Below the pieces are notes generated by a model. It saw only the letters and a program-made list of their open reading frames with translations. It searched no databases and had not been told where the DNA came from. Made by a program: the position numbers and the translations under genes. Shown piece by piece: positions 16,193 through 24,656 of a DNA stretch of 64,000 nucleotides. Origin of the DNA: Halobellus captivus (GTDB lineage: Archaea > Halobacteriota > Halobacteria > Halobacteriales > Haloferacaceae); NCBI RefSeq assembly GCF_003697845.1, contig NZ_RDQE01000004.1, forward strand, positions 1-64,000, written 5' to 3'. The first letter of the stretch is position 1; the number at the start of each line of letters is the position of its first letter.

Positions 16193-17629
16193 ATGAGCGA
16201 GGATCGTAGCGAGGACCGTCCCAACGTCGTCTGGATAACGCTCGAGAGCGTCCGAGCCGCGAACGCGTCCGTGTGCGGATACGACCGGGAGACGACGCCG
16301 AACCTGAGCCGGATCGCGGAGCGGCCGGACGGGGTCTCCTTTCCGAACTGCTTCTCGCAGTCGATGTGGACGCCGGCGTCGAGCGCCTCGATCCTCACGG
16401 GGACGTACCTCTCCGAACACCGCGTCGGATACGACGGGAAGGCGGAGGAACCGCTCCCCGAGGACGTCGCCACGCTCCCGGGACTCCTCCGCGAGCAGGG
16501 ATACCGAACGGCGTGTCTCACGCCGAGCTCGTACCTCAGCGAAGCCACGGGGCTCGACAGGGGATTCGAGAGACATCACCTCTTCCTGCTCCGAAAGGCG
16601 TTTCACGACGCCGAGACTCGCCGTGGAGCGCTCCGATACCTCCTCCGCTCCCGAAGCTACGGTCCGGGGTTCTCCCTCAACGTGCGAAAACACAACCAGA
16701 CGTACGTCATGCAGGAGACGCTGAAACCGTGGCTGGACTCGCTTTCGTCGGACGACCCGCCCTTCTTCCTCTACACGCACTGTCCGAACCCGCACCTCCC
16801 GTACACGCCCCCGCGAAAGTGGATCGAACGCTTCACCGACGACATCGCGTACTCGGCGCGCGAGGCGCTGGAGCTGTCGCTGGAGACGTACGACAGCAGG
16901 GACCGGATGATCCAACGGATCGCCGACGGCTGCCCGTTCACGTCGGACGAGTGGGACGCGCTCCGGGCGATGTACGACGCCGAGATCGCGTACGCGGACG
17001 AGTTCGTCGGCACCCTGTTCGACCACGTGCGGAAGCTCGACGCGGGAAAGACACTGTTCGTCGTCACTGCCGACCACGGTGACCTGTTCGGCGAGCAGGG
17101 GATCCTCGGCCACAACCTGGTCCTCCACGACCACCTGACGAACGTACCCATGGTCGTCTCGGGGCTCGACGGGATCGCCGGGGCGCGCGACTCGGTCGTC
17201 CAGCACGTCGACGTGACCCGCACCGTCGCGGAGCGGCTCGGGGTGAGCCACGAGCAGTTCAGCGGCGTCGACCTCCGGGAGACCGCGCCGGACTACGCCC
17301 TCAGCCAGCGGGGCGTCCCCCACTTCGACGAGTACCTGGAGGCGGACCCGGAGTTCGACGTCTCCCGGTACCACGAGACCCCGGTGACGGCGCTCCGCAC
17401 GGACGAGTTCAAGTATCTGAAGGGCTCGGACCGCACGGAGCTGTTCGAGCTGCCGGACGAGGAGACCGACGTCGGCGACGAACGACCGGCGGTCCGCGAC
17501 CGGCTCGACGGGCGACTCGAGGACGCGTTCCACGGGATGACCGTCCGCGACGGGACCCACGAGAACAACGGGACGGCGGAGTACTCGGCGGCCATGGAAC
17601 AGCAGCTCGCCGATCTGGGTTACCTGTGA
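16193..17629 (+). CDS. Sulfatase-superfamily protein with Thr at the nucleophile position
   Basis: 478 residues from ATG 16193, chosen because RPNVVWITLES then begins near the N-terminus as in the family. Alkaline-phosphatase-superfamily hallmarks are present: a metal-loop strand VVWITLESVRA, the active-site helix MWTPASSASILTG, FFLYTHCPNPHLPY and the second metal site VTADHGDLFGEQG. The nucleophile position that is Cys/Ser in formylglycine sulfatases is Thr (T60), and the following Arg is Ser. The first metal Asp is replaced by Glu (ITLES). Thr at this position is seen in LtaS-type phosphoglycerol transferases, so the enzyme may be a phospho- or sulfo-transferase rather than a classical sulfatase. 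The C-terminus ends LADLGYL, common in haloarchaeal relatives. No signal peptide. Confidence 0.82.
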   Translation: MSEDRSEDRPNVVWITLESVRAANASVCGYDRETTPNLSRIAERPDGVSFPNCFSQSMWTPASSASILTGTYLSEHRVGYDGKAEEPLPEDVATLPGLLREQGYRTACLTPSSYLSEATGLDRGFERHHLFLLRKAFHDAETRRGALRYLLRSRSYGPGFSLNVRKHNQTYVMQETLKPWLDSLSSDDPPFFLYTHCPNPHLPYTPPRKWIERFTDDIAYSAREALELSLETYDSRDRMIQRIADGCPFTSDEWDALRAMYDAEIAYADEFVGTLFDHVRKLDAGKTLFVVTADHGDLFGEQGILGHNLVLHDHLTNVPMVVSGLDGIAGARDSVVQHVDVTRTVAERLGVSHEQFSGVDLRETAPDYALSQRGVPHFDEYLEADPEFDVSRYHETPVTALRTDEFKYLKGSDRTELFELPDEETDVGDERPAVRDRLDGRLEDAFHGMTVRDGTHENNGTAEYSAAMEQQLADLGYL

Positions 17630-17664
17630 CGGCGGACGAACGGGGTCGGGTCCGGTTCCGATGC

Positions 17665-17721
17665 CCGTCCCGCTAGCGGTGAACCGTCCCGGTGGCGGGG
17701 AACCGTCCCGCTAGCGGAGAC
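17665..17721. repeat. 19-bp tandem repeat, three copies, between convergent genes
   Basis: Units start at 17665, 17684 and 17703 (consensus CCGTCCCGCTAGCGGTGAA). The first and third contain the palindrome CCGCTAGCGG. The array fills most of the 99-base gap between the convergent stops of the sulfatase-like and dehydrogenase genes. It might act as a transcription boundary or be a slippage-generated minisatellite. Confidence 0.85.
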
Positions 17722-17728
17722 TCCCTCG

Positions 17729-19111
17729 TTACCGGCGTCCGGAGCCGATGGTGTACGTCCGATGGCCGGTATCGCCGACCGAGTCCCGCCCGTCGACGAC
17801 GAGGACGTCGTCGAACCCGTCCCACTCGATCGCGTCGAACTCCTCGTGCGGGGTGACGACGACGACCGCGTCGGGGTCCGTTCGAACCAACTCGGACACG
17901 TCGACGGGCTCCGCGCCGAACGACGCGATCGCGTCGTGGTCGAGCAGCGGATCCGATGCGAGGGTCTCCGCGCCGCGGTGATTCAACTCGGCGATGAGCG
18001 GCCCCGCAGGGGTCGCTCGCGACTCCTCGACGCCCGGTCGGTACGTGACGCCGAGGACGAGGACGCGCGCGCGGTCCATCGGCGTGTCGCGTTCGCCGAG
18101 CTCCCGCTCGACGATCCGCGCGGTGAACGCCGGCATCGAGTCGTTCACCTCCCGGGCCATCCGGAGAAGCGGGGTCGGCTCCGTCACGCGGCTCATCACG
18201 AAGTACGGATACCACGGGATACAGTGGCCGCCGACCCCCGGTCCGGGGTCGTGGATGTCACAGAACGGCTGGGTGTTCGCCGTCTCGATGGCCTCCCTGA
18301 CGTCGATCGCGAGGTCGTCGGCCAGCGTCCCGAGCTCGTTCGCGAGGGCGATGTTGACGTCGCGGTAGAGGCCCTCGAACAGCTTCACGGCCTCGGCCGT
18401 CCTCGCGTCCGAGGCGCGGATGACCTCGTTGTCCGTGACGTATCCGTAGACGATCTCGGCGATTCGGGCGCTCTCGGCGTCGACACCGCCGACTACCTTC
18501 GGGTACGCGCCCGTGATGTCCTCGATGGCCCGGCCGCTCGACGTGCGCTCCGGACAGAACGCGACGCCGAACTCGTCGGCGTCGAGCCCGCTCCGCTCGA
18601 CGAGCGTCGGCACGACCCGGTCACGGCACGTTCCCGGGGGAACGGTGCACTCGACGAACACGACGTCGCCGGGCGAGAGCCCGTCGGCGACGGATTCGAC
18701 CACCGCGTCGACGACCGACAGGTCCGGCTCCTTCGCGTCGGTGACGGGAGTCGGGACGATGACGACGTGGACGCTCGCCGCGTCCGCCGCGGCCCGCGCG
18801 TCGCTCGTCGCGCGGAGCTTCCCGTCCTCGACGAGGCGGGTAGTCAGTCCCGGGAGCTCGGGCTCGCGGTCCACGTGGCAGTCGCCCCCGTTGAGCGACT
18901 CGACGACCGACTCGTCGACGTCGACGCCGATCACGTCGCCGACGCGGGCCGCGTAGACCGCCGCCAGCGGGAGCCCCATCTTCCCGAGCCCGTACACCGC
19001 GACCGAGGCGTCCCGTCCCTCGATAGCGTCCCGGACCTCGTCGTCCGGGCCGGCGCCGTACAGCGGCGTCGACGCTCCGACCTCGGCCATCCCTCCGGCG
19101 CGTCGAGTCAT
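17729..19111 (-). CDS. Nucleotide-sugar 6-dehydrogenase (WbpA/WecC-like)
   Basis: 460 residues. VAVYGLGKMGLPLA is the Rossmann NAD-binding loop. VIVPTPVTDAKEPDLS and VECTVPPGTC belong to the UDP-sugar dehydrogenase core, GGHCIPWYPYF carries the catalytic Cys, and the C-terminal domain includes LGVTYRPGVEESR. Such enzymes oxidise C6 of UDP-GlcNAc or UDP-ManNAc twice to the uronic acid. It is the last gene of a tightly overlapping minus-strand operon (ATGA overlap with the upstream oxidoreductase). Because WbpB-, WbpE- and WbpD-like genes precede it, UDP-GlcNAc is the likely substrate (WbpA role). UDP-ManNAc dehydrogenase (WecC) is the alternative. A second start eight codons in is possible. 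Confidence 0.88.
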   Translation of the reverse strand: MTRRAGGMAEVGASTPLYGAGPDDEVRDAIEGRDASVAVYGLGKMGLPLAAVYAARVGDVIGVDVDESVVESLNGGDCHVDREPELPGLTTRLVEDGKLRATSDARAAADAASVHVVIVPTPVTDAKEPDLSVVDAVVESVADGLSPGDVVFVECTVPPGTCRDRVVPTLVERSGLDADEFGVAFCPERTSSGRAIEDITGAYPKVVGGVDAESARIAEIVYGYVTDNEVIRASDARTAEAVKLFEGLYRDVNIALANELGTLADDLAIDVREAIETANTQPFCDIHDPGPGVGGHCIPWYPYFVMSRVTEPTPLLRMAREVNDSMPAFTARIVERELGERDTPMDRARVLVLGVTYRPGVEESRATPAGPLIAELNHRGAETLASDPLLDHDAIASFGAEPVDVSELVRTDPDAVVVVTPHEEFDAIEWDGFDDVLVVDGRDSVGDTGHRTYTIGSGRR

Positions 19112-20109
19112 CGGTTCACCCCGGAGGTGACTCGACCGTCGAGGTCGGATCGGACGCCGTCGTTCCCCCGTGCACGCTCGCGGACGGCGTCGGCCAGCTC
19201 TATCGCGCGGATCCCGTCGGCTCCCGTGACGCGCGGGACGGTCCCGTTCGCGACGGCCTCGACGAACGACTGGAGCTCGAAGCGGAGCGGCTCCCCCGAC
19301 TGTATCATCGGCCGTTCGGTGATCCCCTCGTGTTGGTAGCGGACGTTCCCCTCGACTTTCATGTACTCGGGCCGGGACTGACGGTGGATCTCCAGGTCCT
19401 GCATGAGATAGTCGAGCTCGATGTAGCAGCTCTCCGCGGTGATCGTGAGATCGCGAACCTTCTTCTGGGTCACGCGGCTCGCGGTGAGGCTGGCTTCGGT
19501 GCCGTCGTCGAACCGGAGCTGTGCGTTCGCGTGCTGTCCGTCCTCGGTACAGAGCGCGTTGATCTCGACGACCTCCCCGGGGACCAACGAGCGAACCACG
19601 TCGAGGTCGTGGATCATCAGGTCGTGGACGACGTCGTCGTCGATCGACCGCTCCGCGTCGGTCGGCGGACCGAGCCGCCTGGCGTCGATCGCGATCGGCG
19701 AGACGTCCTCCACGATCCGTGACAGCTCCGCGACCGCGGGGCTGAAGCGCTCGATGTGACCGACCTGAACGGTCACGTCGGCCTCGTCGGCCCGACGAAT
19801 GAGTTCACGGCCCACTTCGGGCGAGTCCACGAACGGCTTCTCGACGAGGACGTGGACGCCGGCGTCGATGCACGTGCCGGCGACGTCCGCGTGGTACTGC
19901 GTCGGAACCGCGACGGACGCCGCGTCCACGCGGGCGATCAGTTCGTCCACGGCGTACGGCGTCGTCCCGACGTCGGCCGCGACCGTCTCGGCCCGGTCGA
20001 GGTCGGCGTCGGCGATCCCGACGAGACGGGCACCGGGTAGCTCCGAGTAGACGCGGGCGTGGTTCGCGCCCATCGAGCCGACGCCGATCACGCCGACGTC
20101 GACGGTCAT
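19108..20109 (-). CDS. Gfo/Idh/MocA oxidoreductase (WbpB-like 3-dehydrogenase)
   Basis: 333 residues from the ATG at 20109, which overlaps the stop of the aminotransferase gene (ATGA). VGVIGVGSMGANHARVY is the N-terminal NAD(P) Rossmann motif, and HVLVEKPFVDS holds the EKP catalytic motif. VGHIERFSPAV and VVHDLMIHDLDVVRSLV fit the C-terminal substrate domain. In the UDP-Man(2NAc3NAc)A pathway, WbpB oxidises C3 of UDP-GlcNAcA in partnership with the aminotransferase WbpE. The immediately adjacent aminotransferase and acetyltransferase make this the best assignment, but Gfo/Idh proteins have many substrates. Confidence 0.85.
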   Translation of the reverse strand: MTVDVGVIGVGSMGANHARVYSELPGARLVGIADADLDRAETVAADVGTTPYAVDELIARVDAASVAVPTQYHADVAGTCIDAGVHVLVEKPFVDSPEVGRELIRRADEADVTVQVGHIERFSPAVAELSRIVEDVSPIAIDARRLGPPTDAERSIDDDVVHDLMIHDLDVVRSLVPGEVVEINALCTEDGQHANAQLRFDDGTEASLTASRVTQKKVRDLTITAESCYIELDYLMQDLEIHRQSRPEYMKVEGNVRYQHEGITERPMIQSGEPLRFELQSFVEAVANGTVPRVTGADGIRAIELADAVRERARGNDGVRSDLDGRVTSGVNR

Positions 20110-21185
20110 ACGATCGCCCCCGCGGTGGCCTCGGCGATCCTGTCGAGGTCCGACTCGTCGAGCTCCGGGTGGACGGGAAGCGAGAGGACCTCCTCGGCGC
20201 ACGCCTCCGCGACCGGATACGACCCCGATACGTCGTCGTACGCCGGCTGCCGGTGTATCGGGATCGGGTAGTAGACGCCCGTCCCCACGCCCCGGTTCGA
20301 GAGGTGCTCCCGGAGCGCGTCGCGGTCCGACACCCGGACCGTGTACTGGTGGTAGGCGTGTTCGTACCCCTCGGGTTCGACCGGCGTCGTGACGTCGGGA
20401 ACGTCGGCGAGACGCTCGGTCAGGCCGGCGGCGTTCCGCCGTCTCGCCCGAACGAACGCCGGAAGCCGTTCGAGCTGTGCGCGCCCGATCGCCGCGGCGA
20501 GGTTCGTCATCCGGAAGTTGTGTCCGACCGACCCGTGTTCGTAGCCGCTCGTCCGACCGTGGTCGACGAACCGGCGCGCTCGCTCGGCGACCGCGTCGTC
20601 GTCCGTGAGTATCATGCCGCCCTCGCCGGTGGTCATGTTCTTCGTCGGGTAAAACGAGAAGCACGCGGCGTCGCCGAAGCTCCCGACGCGTCGTCCGTCG
20701 TAGGACGCGCCGTGTGCCTGTGCCGCGTCCTCGAGGAGCCGGAAGTCGTACTCGTCGGCCAGTTCGGAGAGTCGTTCGACGTCCGCGGGGAGCCCGTACA
20801 GGTGGACGGCGACGACGGCGTCCACGCGGTCGCCGTCGCGGAGTCTCGCCTCCAGCGCGTCCGGATCGACGTTATACGTTCGGGGGTCGACGTCGACGAA
20901 GTCCACCTCCGCGCCGGCCAGTCGCACCGCGTTCGCCGTGGCGATGAAGCTGAACGGCGTCGTGAGGACCCGGTCGCCCGGGCCGACGCCGAGTCCGACG
21001 AGGGCGGCGTGGAGCGCGGTCGTCCCGTTCGTGGTGGCGACCCCGATATCGGCCCCGCAGTAGTCCGCGAACGAGGCCTCGAACTCGTCGACGACCTCGC
21101 CTTCGGCCAGCATTCCGGAGTCCAGGACCGCCTCGACGCGACGCTTCTCCTCGGCTCCGATCGTGGGATCCGCGATGGATATCAT
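20106..21185 (-). CDS. DegT/DnrJ/EryC1 sugar aminotransferase (WbpE-like)
   Basis: 359 residues, normal family length. ATTNGTTALHAALVGLGVGPGD, VVAVHLYGLPAD, LLEDAAQAHGASYDGRRVG and FSFYPTKNMTTGEGG, with the PLP-binding Lys in TKN, are diagnostic. PLP-dependent enzymes of this group transaminate keto-nucleotide sugars. Between a WbpB-like oxidoreductase (overlapping by 4 bases) and a WbpD-like acetyltransferase (4-base gap) it should introduce the 3-amino group with glutamate as donor. The four-gene set is translated as a coupled unit. The start at 21185 follows directly on the acetyltransferase stop. Confidence 0.92.
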   Translation of the reverse strand: MISIADPTIGAEEKRRVEAVLDSGMLAEGEVVDEFEASFADYCGADIGVATTNGTTALHAALVGLGVGPGDRVLTTPFSFIATANAVRLAGAEVDFVDVDPRTYNVDPDALEARLRDGDRVDAVVAVHLYGLPADVERLSELADEYDFRLLEDAAQAHGASYDGRRVGSFGDAACFSFYPTKNMTTGEGGMILTDDDAVAERARRFVDHGRTSGYEHGSVGHNFRMTNLAAAIGRAQLERLPAFVRARRRNAAGLTERLADVPDVTTPVEPEGYEHAYHQYTVRVSDRDALREHLSNRGVGTGVYYPIPIHRQPAYDDVSGSYPVAEACAEEVLSLPVHPELDESDLDRIAEATAGAIV

Positions 21186-21189
21186 CGGA

Positions 21190-21756
21190 TCACCGGATCC
21201 GGTTTCCGCCGGTCAGTTCCTCGGGGAGGGGCTCGATGCTCGCCGGGCAGCCGACGGCCAGCGTCTCCGGCGGGACGTCCCTCGTGACGACGGCCCCGGC
21301 CGCGACGAACGCGCCGCGACCGATCGTCACGTCGGGAAGGACGGTCGCGTTCGCCCCGATCGAGACGTGGTCCTCCACGGTCGGTCCGTTCAGCTCCGAC
21401 TCCGTTCGGACCGGGGTCGGGTCGTTCGTCAACACCGCGCCGGGACCGACGAAGACGTCGTCGCCGATCGTCGTGTGGGAGGGAACGTACACGCGGCTCT
21501 GGAGGCTGACGCCGGAGCCGACGGCCGTGTGGCCGTCGATGACCGTCTTGGTTCCGACGAGCACGTCGTCACCGATCTCCGTCTCCTCACGAACGAGGAC
21601 GTCGTGACCCGTCCGAAACCGGTCACCGATCACGACGTCGTGGTATAGTATCGTCCCGGATCGAACCGTCGCGTCGTCGCCGATGACCGGATCGGCTCCG
21701 TCGCCGTTTCCGAGCGTCACGTCCGCGGCGATCTCCGCGTCGCCCGACACGGTCAT
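21190..21756 (-). CDS. Left-handed beta-helix N-acetyltransferase (WbpD-like)
   Basis: 188 residues made almost entirely of hexapeptide repeats ([LIV]-G-x-x-x-x): VIGDDATV, VVIGDRFRTG, TEIGDDVLVG, TTIGDDVFVG, HVSIGANATVLPDVTIG. The C-terminal AAGAVVTRDVPPETLAVGCPA loop is typical of acetyl-CoA-dependent sugar O/N-acetyltransferases. In the operon it is the first of the four coupled genes and would acetylate the 3-amino group produced by the aminotransferase. Its length and repeat number fit WbpD/WlbB. A loop with PTPVRTESELNGPTV interrupts the helix, as in relatives. Confidence 0.9.
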   Translation of the reverse strand: MTVSGDAEIAADVTLGNGDGADPVIGDDATVRSGTILYHDVVIGDRFRTGHDVLVREETEIGDDVLVGTKTVIDGHTAVGSGVSLQSRVYVPSHTTIGDDVFVGPGAVLTNDPTPVRTESELNGPTVEDHVSIGANATVLPDVTIGRGAFVAAGAVVTRDVPPETLAVGCPASIEPLPEELTGGNRIR

Positions 21757-21894
21757 GGACGCTCCTCCGCGTCGGCTGCTGGTTGACTGTCCATTTCGTC
21801 GACTGGTACCGACCAGCGACGTTTCGTTATGCCCCGGAAAAACCCGCGTAGTAGCGACCTAACCGGACGACGGCTCGAACCGCCGTCCCGTTCG

Positions 21895-23106
21895 TCACTC
21901 CGTGGGCGGTTCGGTCCCGATGTCTTCGGTTTCGTTCGCCTCGACGTCCCCGGTTTCCCCCGTCGACGCCGACTCCTCGTCCTCGACGAGCGCCGAGAGC
22001 GGGTTGTCATCGATCTCCAGCGGCAGGTCCACACGAGCGCGCCTCCGGACCGACTCCCACGAGGCGAACGGCAGTTCGGCGGCGTACAGCGACCGCTCGC
22101 CGCTGATGACGGGATCCCGGTCCTCCCGTAGCGCGTCGACGACCTCCTCGATGGCCCGTTCGACGAACGACGTGAGCGTGAGGGCGTTTCCGTCGCCGAC
22201 CGGTGCGCGTTCCGCGAGTTTCGCCAGCCCGAGCCGGAGCTTGCCCGGAGTCGGTCCGTGGACGTTCTCGCTGACGTCCACGGTCGTCCATCCCCCGCCG
22301 TCGGTTCGATACCTGAGCGGCGGCCCGTCCTCCACGCCGATCTCGATCGCGCCGTCCGCGCCCCGAAGCCGCATGTAACACCCGGTGAAGTCGCTCCCGG
22401 TTCCCGGCTGCTCGCCGGTGGTGGCCAGGCCGTTGACGCCGCTCTCGGTGCGCCACTGCGCGAGGCCCTGGCTCTCGTTTCGCGTGCCGAACCACTCGTT
22501 CTCCTCGCTGAAGTCGGCACCCGCCAGTACCCACTCCACGGGCGACCAGTCGGCGAAGTAGCCGGACAGGTCGAACTGGTGAGTACCGGCGTCGTAGAGG
22601 TTCACCTCGCCGAACTCGATCCGCCGTAGCTCTCCCACGGTCCCGTCGTCGAGGAGGGACTTCGCCCGCGTGAACGGCGCTCCGAAGCGCCGCTGGTGGT
22701 TGATCGTGAGCTGGACGTCCGCCCGTTCACAGGCCTCGACCATCCGTCGGCAGTCGCCCCACGTCGTCGCCATCGGCTTCTCGCAGTGGACCGCGATGGG
22801 GACCCCGCTCTCGGCGCAGTCGACGACGATGTCGGCGTGGATCGCCGGGGGGACACAGACGCTCACGACGTCGGGTTCCGCCCCCGCCAGCATCTCCTCG
22901 TAGTCCTCGTAGACGTGTCTCGACGGGATGTCGAACGTCTGCGCGAACGCCTCGGCGTTCTCCCGGACGATGTCGGCGCAGGCGACCAGCTCGACGCCGT
23001 CGAGTCGCCGATACCCCGGCGCGTGACGGTACGCCATCGCGTAGCCGGTCCGGTCGCGTTCGTCCGGGTCAGCTCCGGTTCCGATGATCGCGGCTCGCAG
23101 TGCCAT
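21895..23106 (-). CDS. Second Gfo/Idh/MocA family oxidoreductase
   Basis: 403 residues. The Rossmann start is atypical (AIIGTGADPDERDRTGYAMAY, an insertion in the glycine loop). VVSVCVPPAIHADIV and PIAVHCEKPMATTW give the dinucleotide fold and EKP motif; INHQRRFGAPF is in the substrate domain. The last 45 residues are an acidic tail rich in E, D, S and T. It is 138 bases upstream of the acetyltransferase gene on the same strand, so probably in the same transcription unit. It could act on another nucleotide sugar or on a free sugar-like substrate. No specific reaction can be assigned. Confidence 0.82.
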   Translation of the reverse strand: MALRAAIIGTGADPDERDRTGYAMAYRHAPGYRRLDGVELVACADIVRENAEAFAQTFDIPSRHVYEDYEEMLAGAEPDVVSVCVPPAIHADIVVDCAESGVPIAVHCEKPMATTWGDCRRMVEACERADVQLTINHQRRFGAPFTRAKSLLDDGTVGELRRIEFGEVNLYDAGTHQFDLSGYFADWSPVEWVLAGADFSEENEWFGTRNESQGLAQWRTESGVNGLATTGEQPGTGSDFTGCYMRLRGADGAIEIGVEDGPPLRYRTDGGGWTTVDVSENVHGPTPGKLRLGLAKLAERAPVGDGNALTLTSFVERAIEEVVDALREDRDPVISGERSLYAAELPFASWESVRRRARVDLPLEIDDNPLSALVEDEESASTGETGDVEANETEDIGTEPPTE

Positions 23107-23288
23107 TACCGAACCGTGCCGGCGACACGGGCATCACTATGCGTCCGTTAATCGCGTCGGTCCGATCCCGGTGCCGGTTTCGGTCGATCGGTTCGGGGGG
23201 ATATTCGTCGGTTAACTCCGCGATACACCGGTAAACCCGGCCATACCTTTGTGATCGCCAAGCGTCCTCACCGCAAGGGTACGTCTCA

Positions 23289-24656
23289 ATGGTTTTCAAC
23301 CCCGATCGGAGCGTGCGAGTCCAGGTGGCCGGCGGGCCCGACGGTTCCGAGCGTGACGGGACTTCCGCGGACGCGTCGAGCGTCTCGCGCCGGTCGTTCG
23401 TCCGGATCGGCGGGACCGCCGCCGGAGTCCCGCTCCTCGCGGGTGTGGCGGGCGGGGAGTCGGACGCGTCGGGAGCGGCGACGGACGCGTCCGACACGGA
23501 GGCGGACGCCGCAGAGCAGTGGACGGTCGTCGCGCTCCCGGACACGCAGTACTTCGTGGTAAACGATCGGTGGTATCGCTTCGTGCTCGACCAGATCGAC
23601 TGGATCGTCGAGAACGCGGACGCGGAGAACGTCGTCTTCGTCACACACGAGGGCGATATCGTCAACGAGGGCAACGAACCGACGCAGTGGGTGTGGATGG
23701 ACGTCGCGCTGTCGGCGCTGGACGGGGTGGTCCCCTACAGCACGCTTCCCGGGAACCACGACTACGCCGAGACCGGGGTCCGACGGTCCGGTCTGGACAA
23801 GTACACGGCGTACTTCGGCGCGTCGCGGTTCGCCGACTACGAGTGGTTCGGCGGGACCGGGCCGGGCGACGAGGAGGCGAATTCGTACCAACTGTTCTCC
23901 GCGGGCGGGTACGACTTCCTCCACCTCGCACTGGAGTGGGAACCCCGCGACGTGACGCTCCAGTGGGCACAGAGCGTCCTCAACCGGCATCCCGAGCGTC
24001 CGACCCTGCTCACGACACACTCGTACCTCACGGACGGCGACGCCGAGCGGGACACGAGGGGAGACGAAGAGGAAGTGGGCGAACTGAACCCCGGACGAAC
24101 ACGCTACGTCCAGGAGGCGGACGGCGACGGGAACCACGGTGAGGCGGTCTGGCGGAAGCTCGTCGAGCCGAACGCCCAGGTGTTCATGGTGCTCGGCGGT
24201 CACTATCACGAGAACGACGGCGAGTACCACCAGACGTCCGAGAATCGGGACGGACTGCCCGTCCACGAGATGCTCGCCAACTATCAGGACAGATACGGGA
24301 CCGGGTTCGGCCGGCTGCGACTTCTCACGTTCGTGCCCGACGGCGGCGAGGACGCTCCCGATCGCGTTCAGGTACATACGTACTCGCCTCACCTGGAAGA
24401 GTACGAGGCCGACGACGACAGCCACTTCTCCTTCGACCTCGACTTCGAGGACCGGTTCTCGACGTCCCTGCCGTCCCGGTCGCCCGGAGACGTCGACGAC
24501 GACGGCGACGTGGACGACGACGACGTCGAACTCGTCCAACGGCACCTCGCCGACGGGGACGTCGAGATCGACCGGGAAGCTGCGGACGCCGATCGTGACG
24601 GAGAGATCGACATCACGGACGTGGTGGAGATCGCGAACGAGCGGGGGTCGAGATGA
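23289..24656 (+). CDS. Tat-exported metallophosphoesterase with C-terminal dockerin domain
   Basis: 455 residues. SRRSFVRIGGTAAGVPLL (33-50) is a Tat signal, with the twin Arg unusually far in, after a 32-residue n-region. The catalytic domain shows the calcineurin-type set: LPDTQYF (D85), THEGDIV, LPGNHDY, TTHSYL and LGGHYHEND. From about residue 399 the tail contains two calcium-loop repeats, DVDDDGDVDDDDVELVQRHL and DADRDGEIDITDVVEIANE, spaced as in type I dockerins (DxDxDGxxxxxDxxxxxxxL). The next gene encodes a cohesin-like domain and overlaps this stop by four bases (ATGA). So the enzyme is probably docked onto that membrane-anchored partner outside the cell. The phosphoester substrate is unknown. 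Confidence 0.87.
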   Translation: MVFNPDRSVRVQVAGGPDGSERDGTSADASSVSRRSFVRIGGTAAGVPLLAGVAGGESDASGAATDASDTEADAAEQWTVVALPDTQYFVVNDRWYRFVLDQIDWIVENADAENVVFVTHEGDIVNEGNEPTQWVWMDVALSALDGVVPYSTLPGNHDYAETGVRRSGLDKYTAYFGASRFADYEWFGGTGPGDEEANSYQLFSAGGYDFLHLALEWEPRDVTLQWAQSVLNRHPERPTLLTTHSYLTDGDAERDTRGDEEEVGELNPGRTRYVQEADGDGNHGEAVWRKLVEPNAQVFMVLGGHYHENDGEYHQTSENRDGLPVHEMLANYQDRYGTGFGRLRLLTFVPDGGEDAPDRVQVHTYSPHLEEYEADDDSHFSFDLDFEDRFSTSLPSRSPGDVDDDGDVDDDDVELVQRHLADGDVEIDREAADADRDGEIDITDVVEIANERGSR

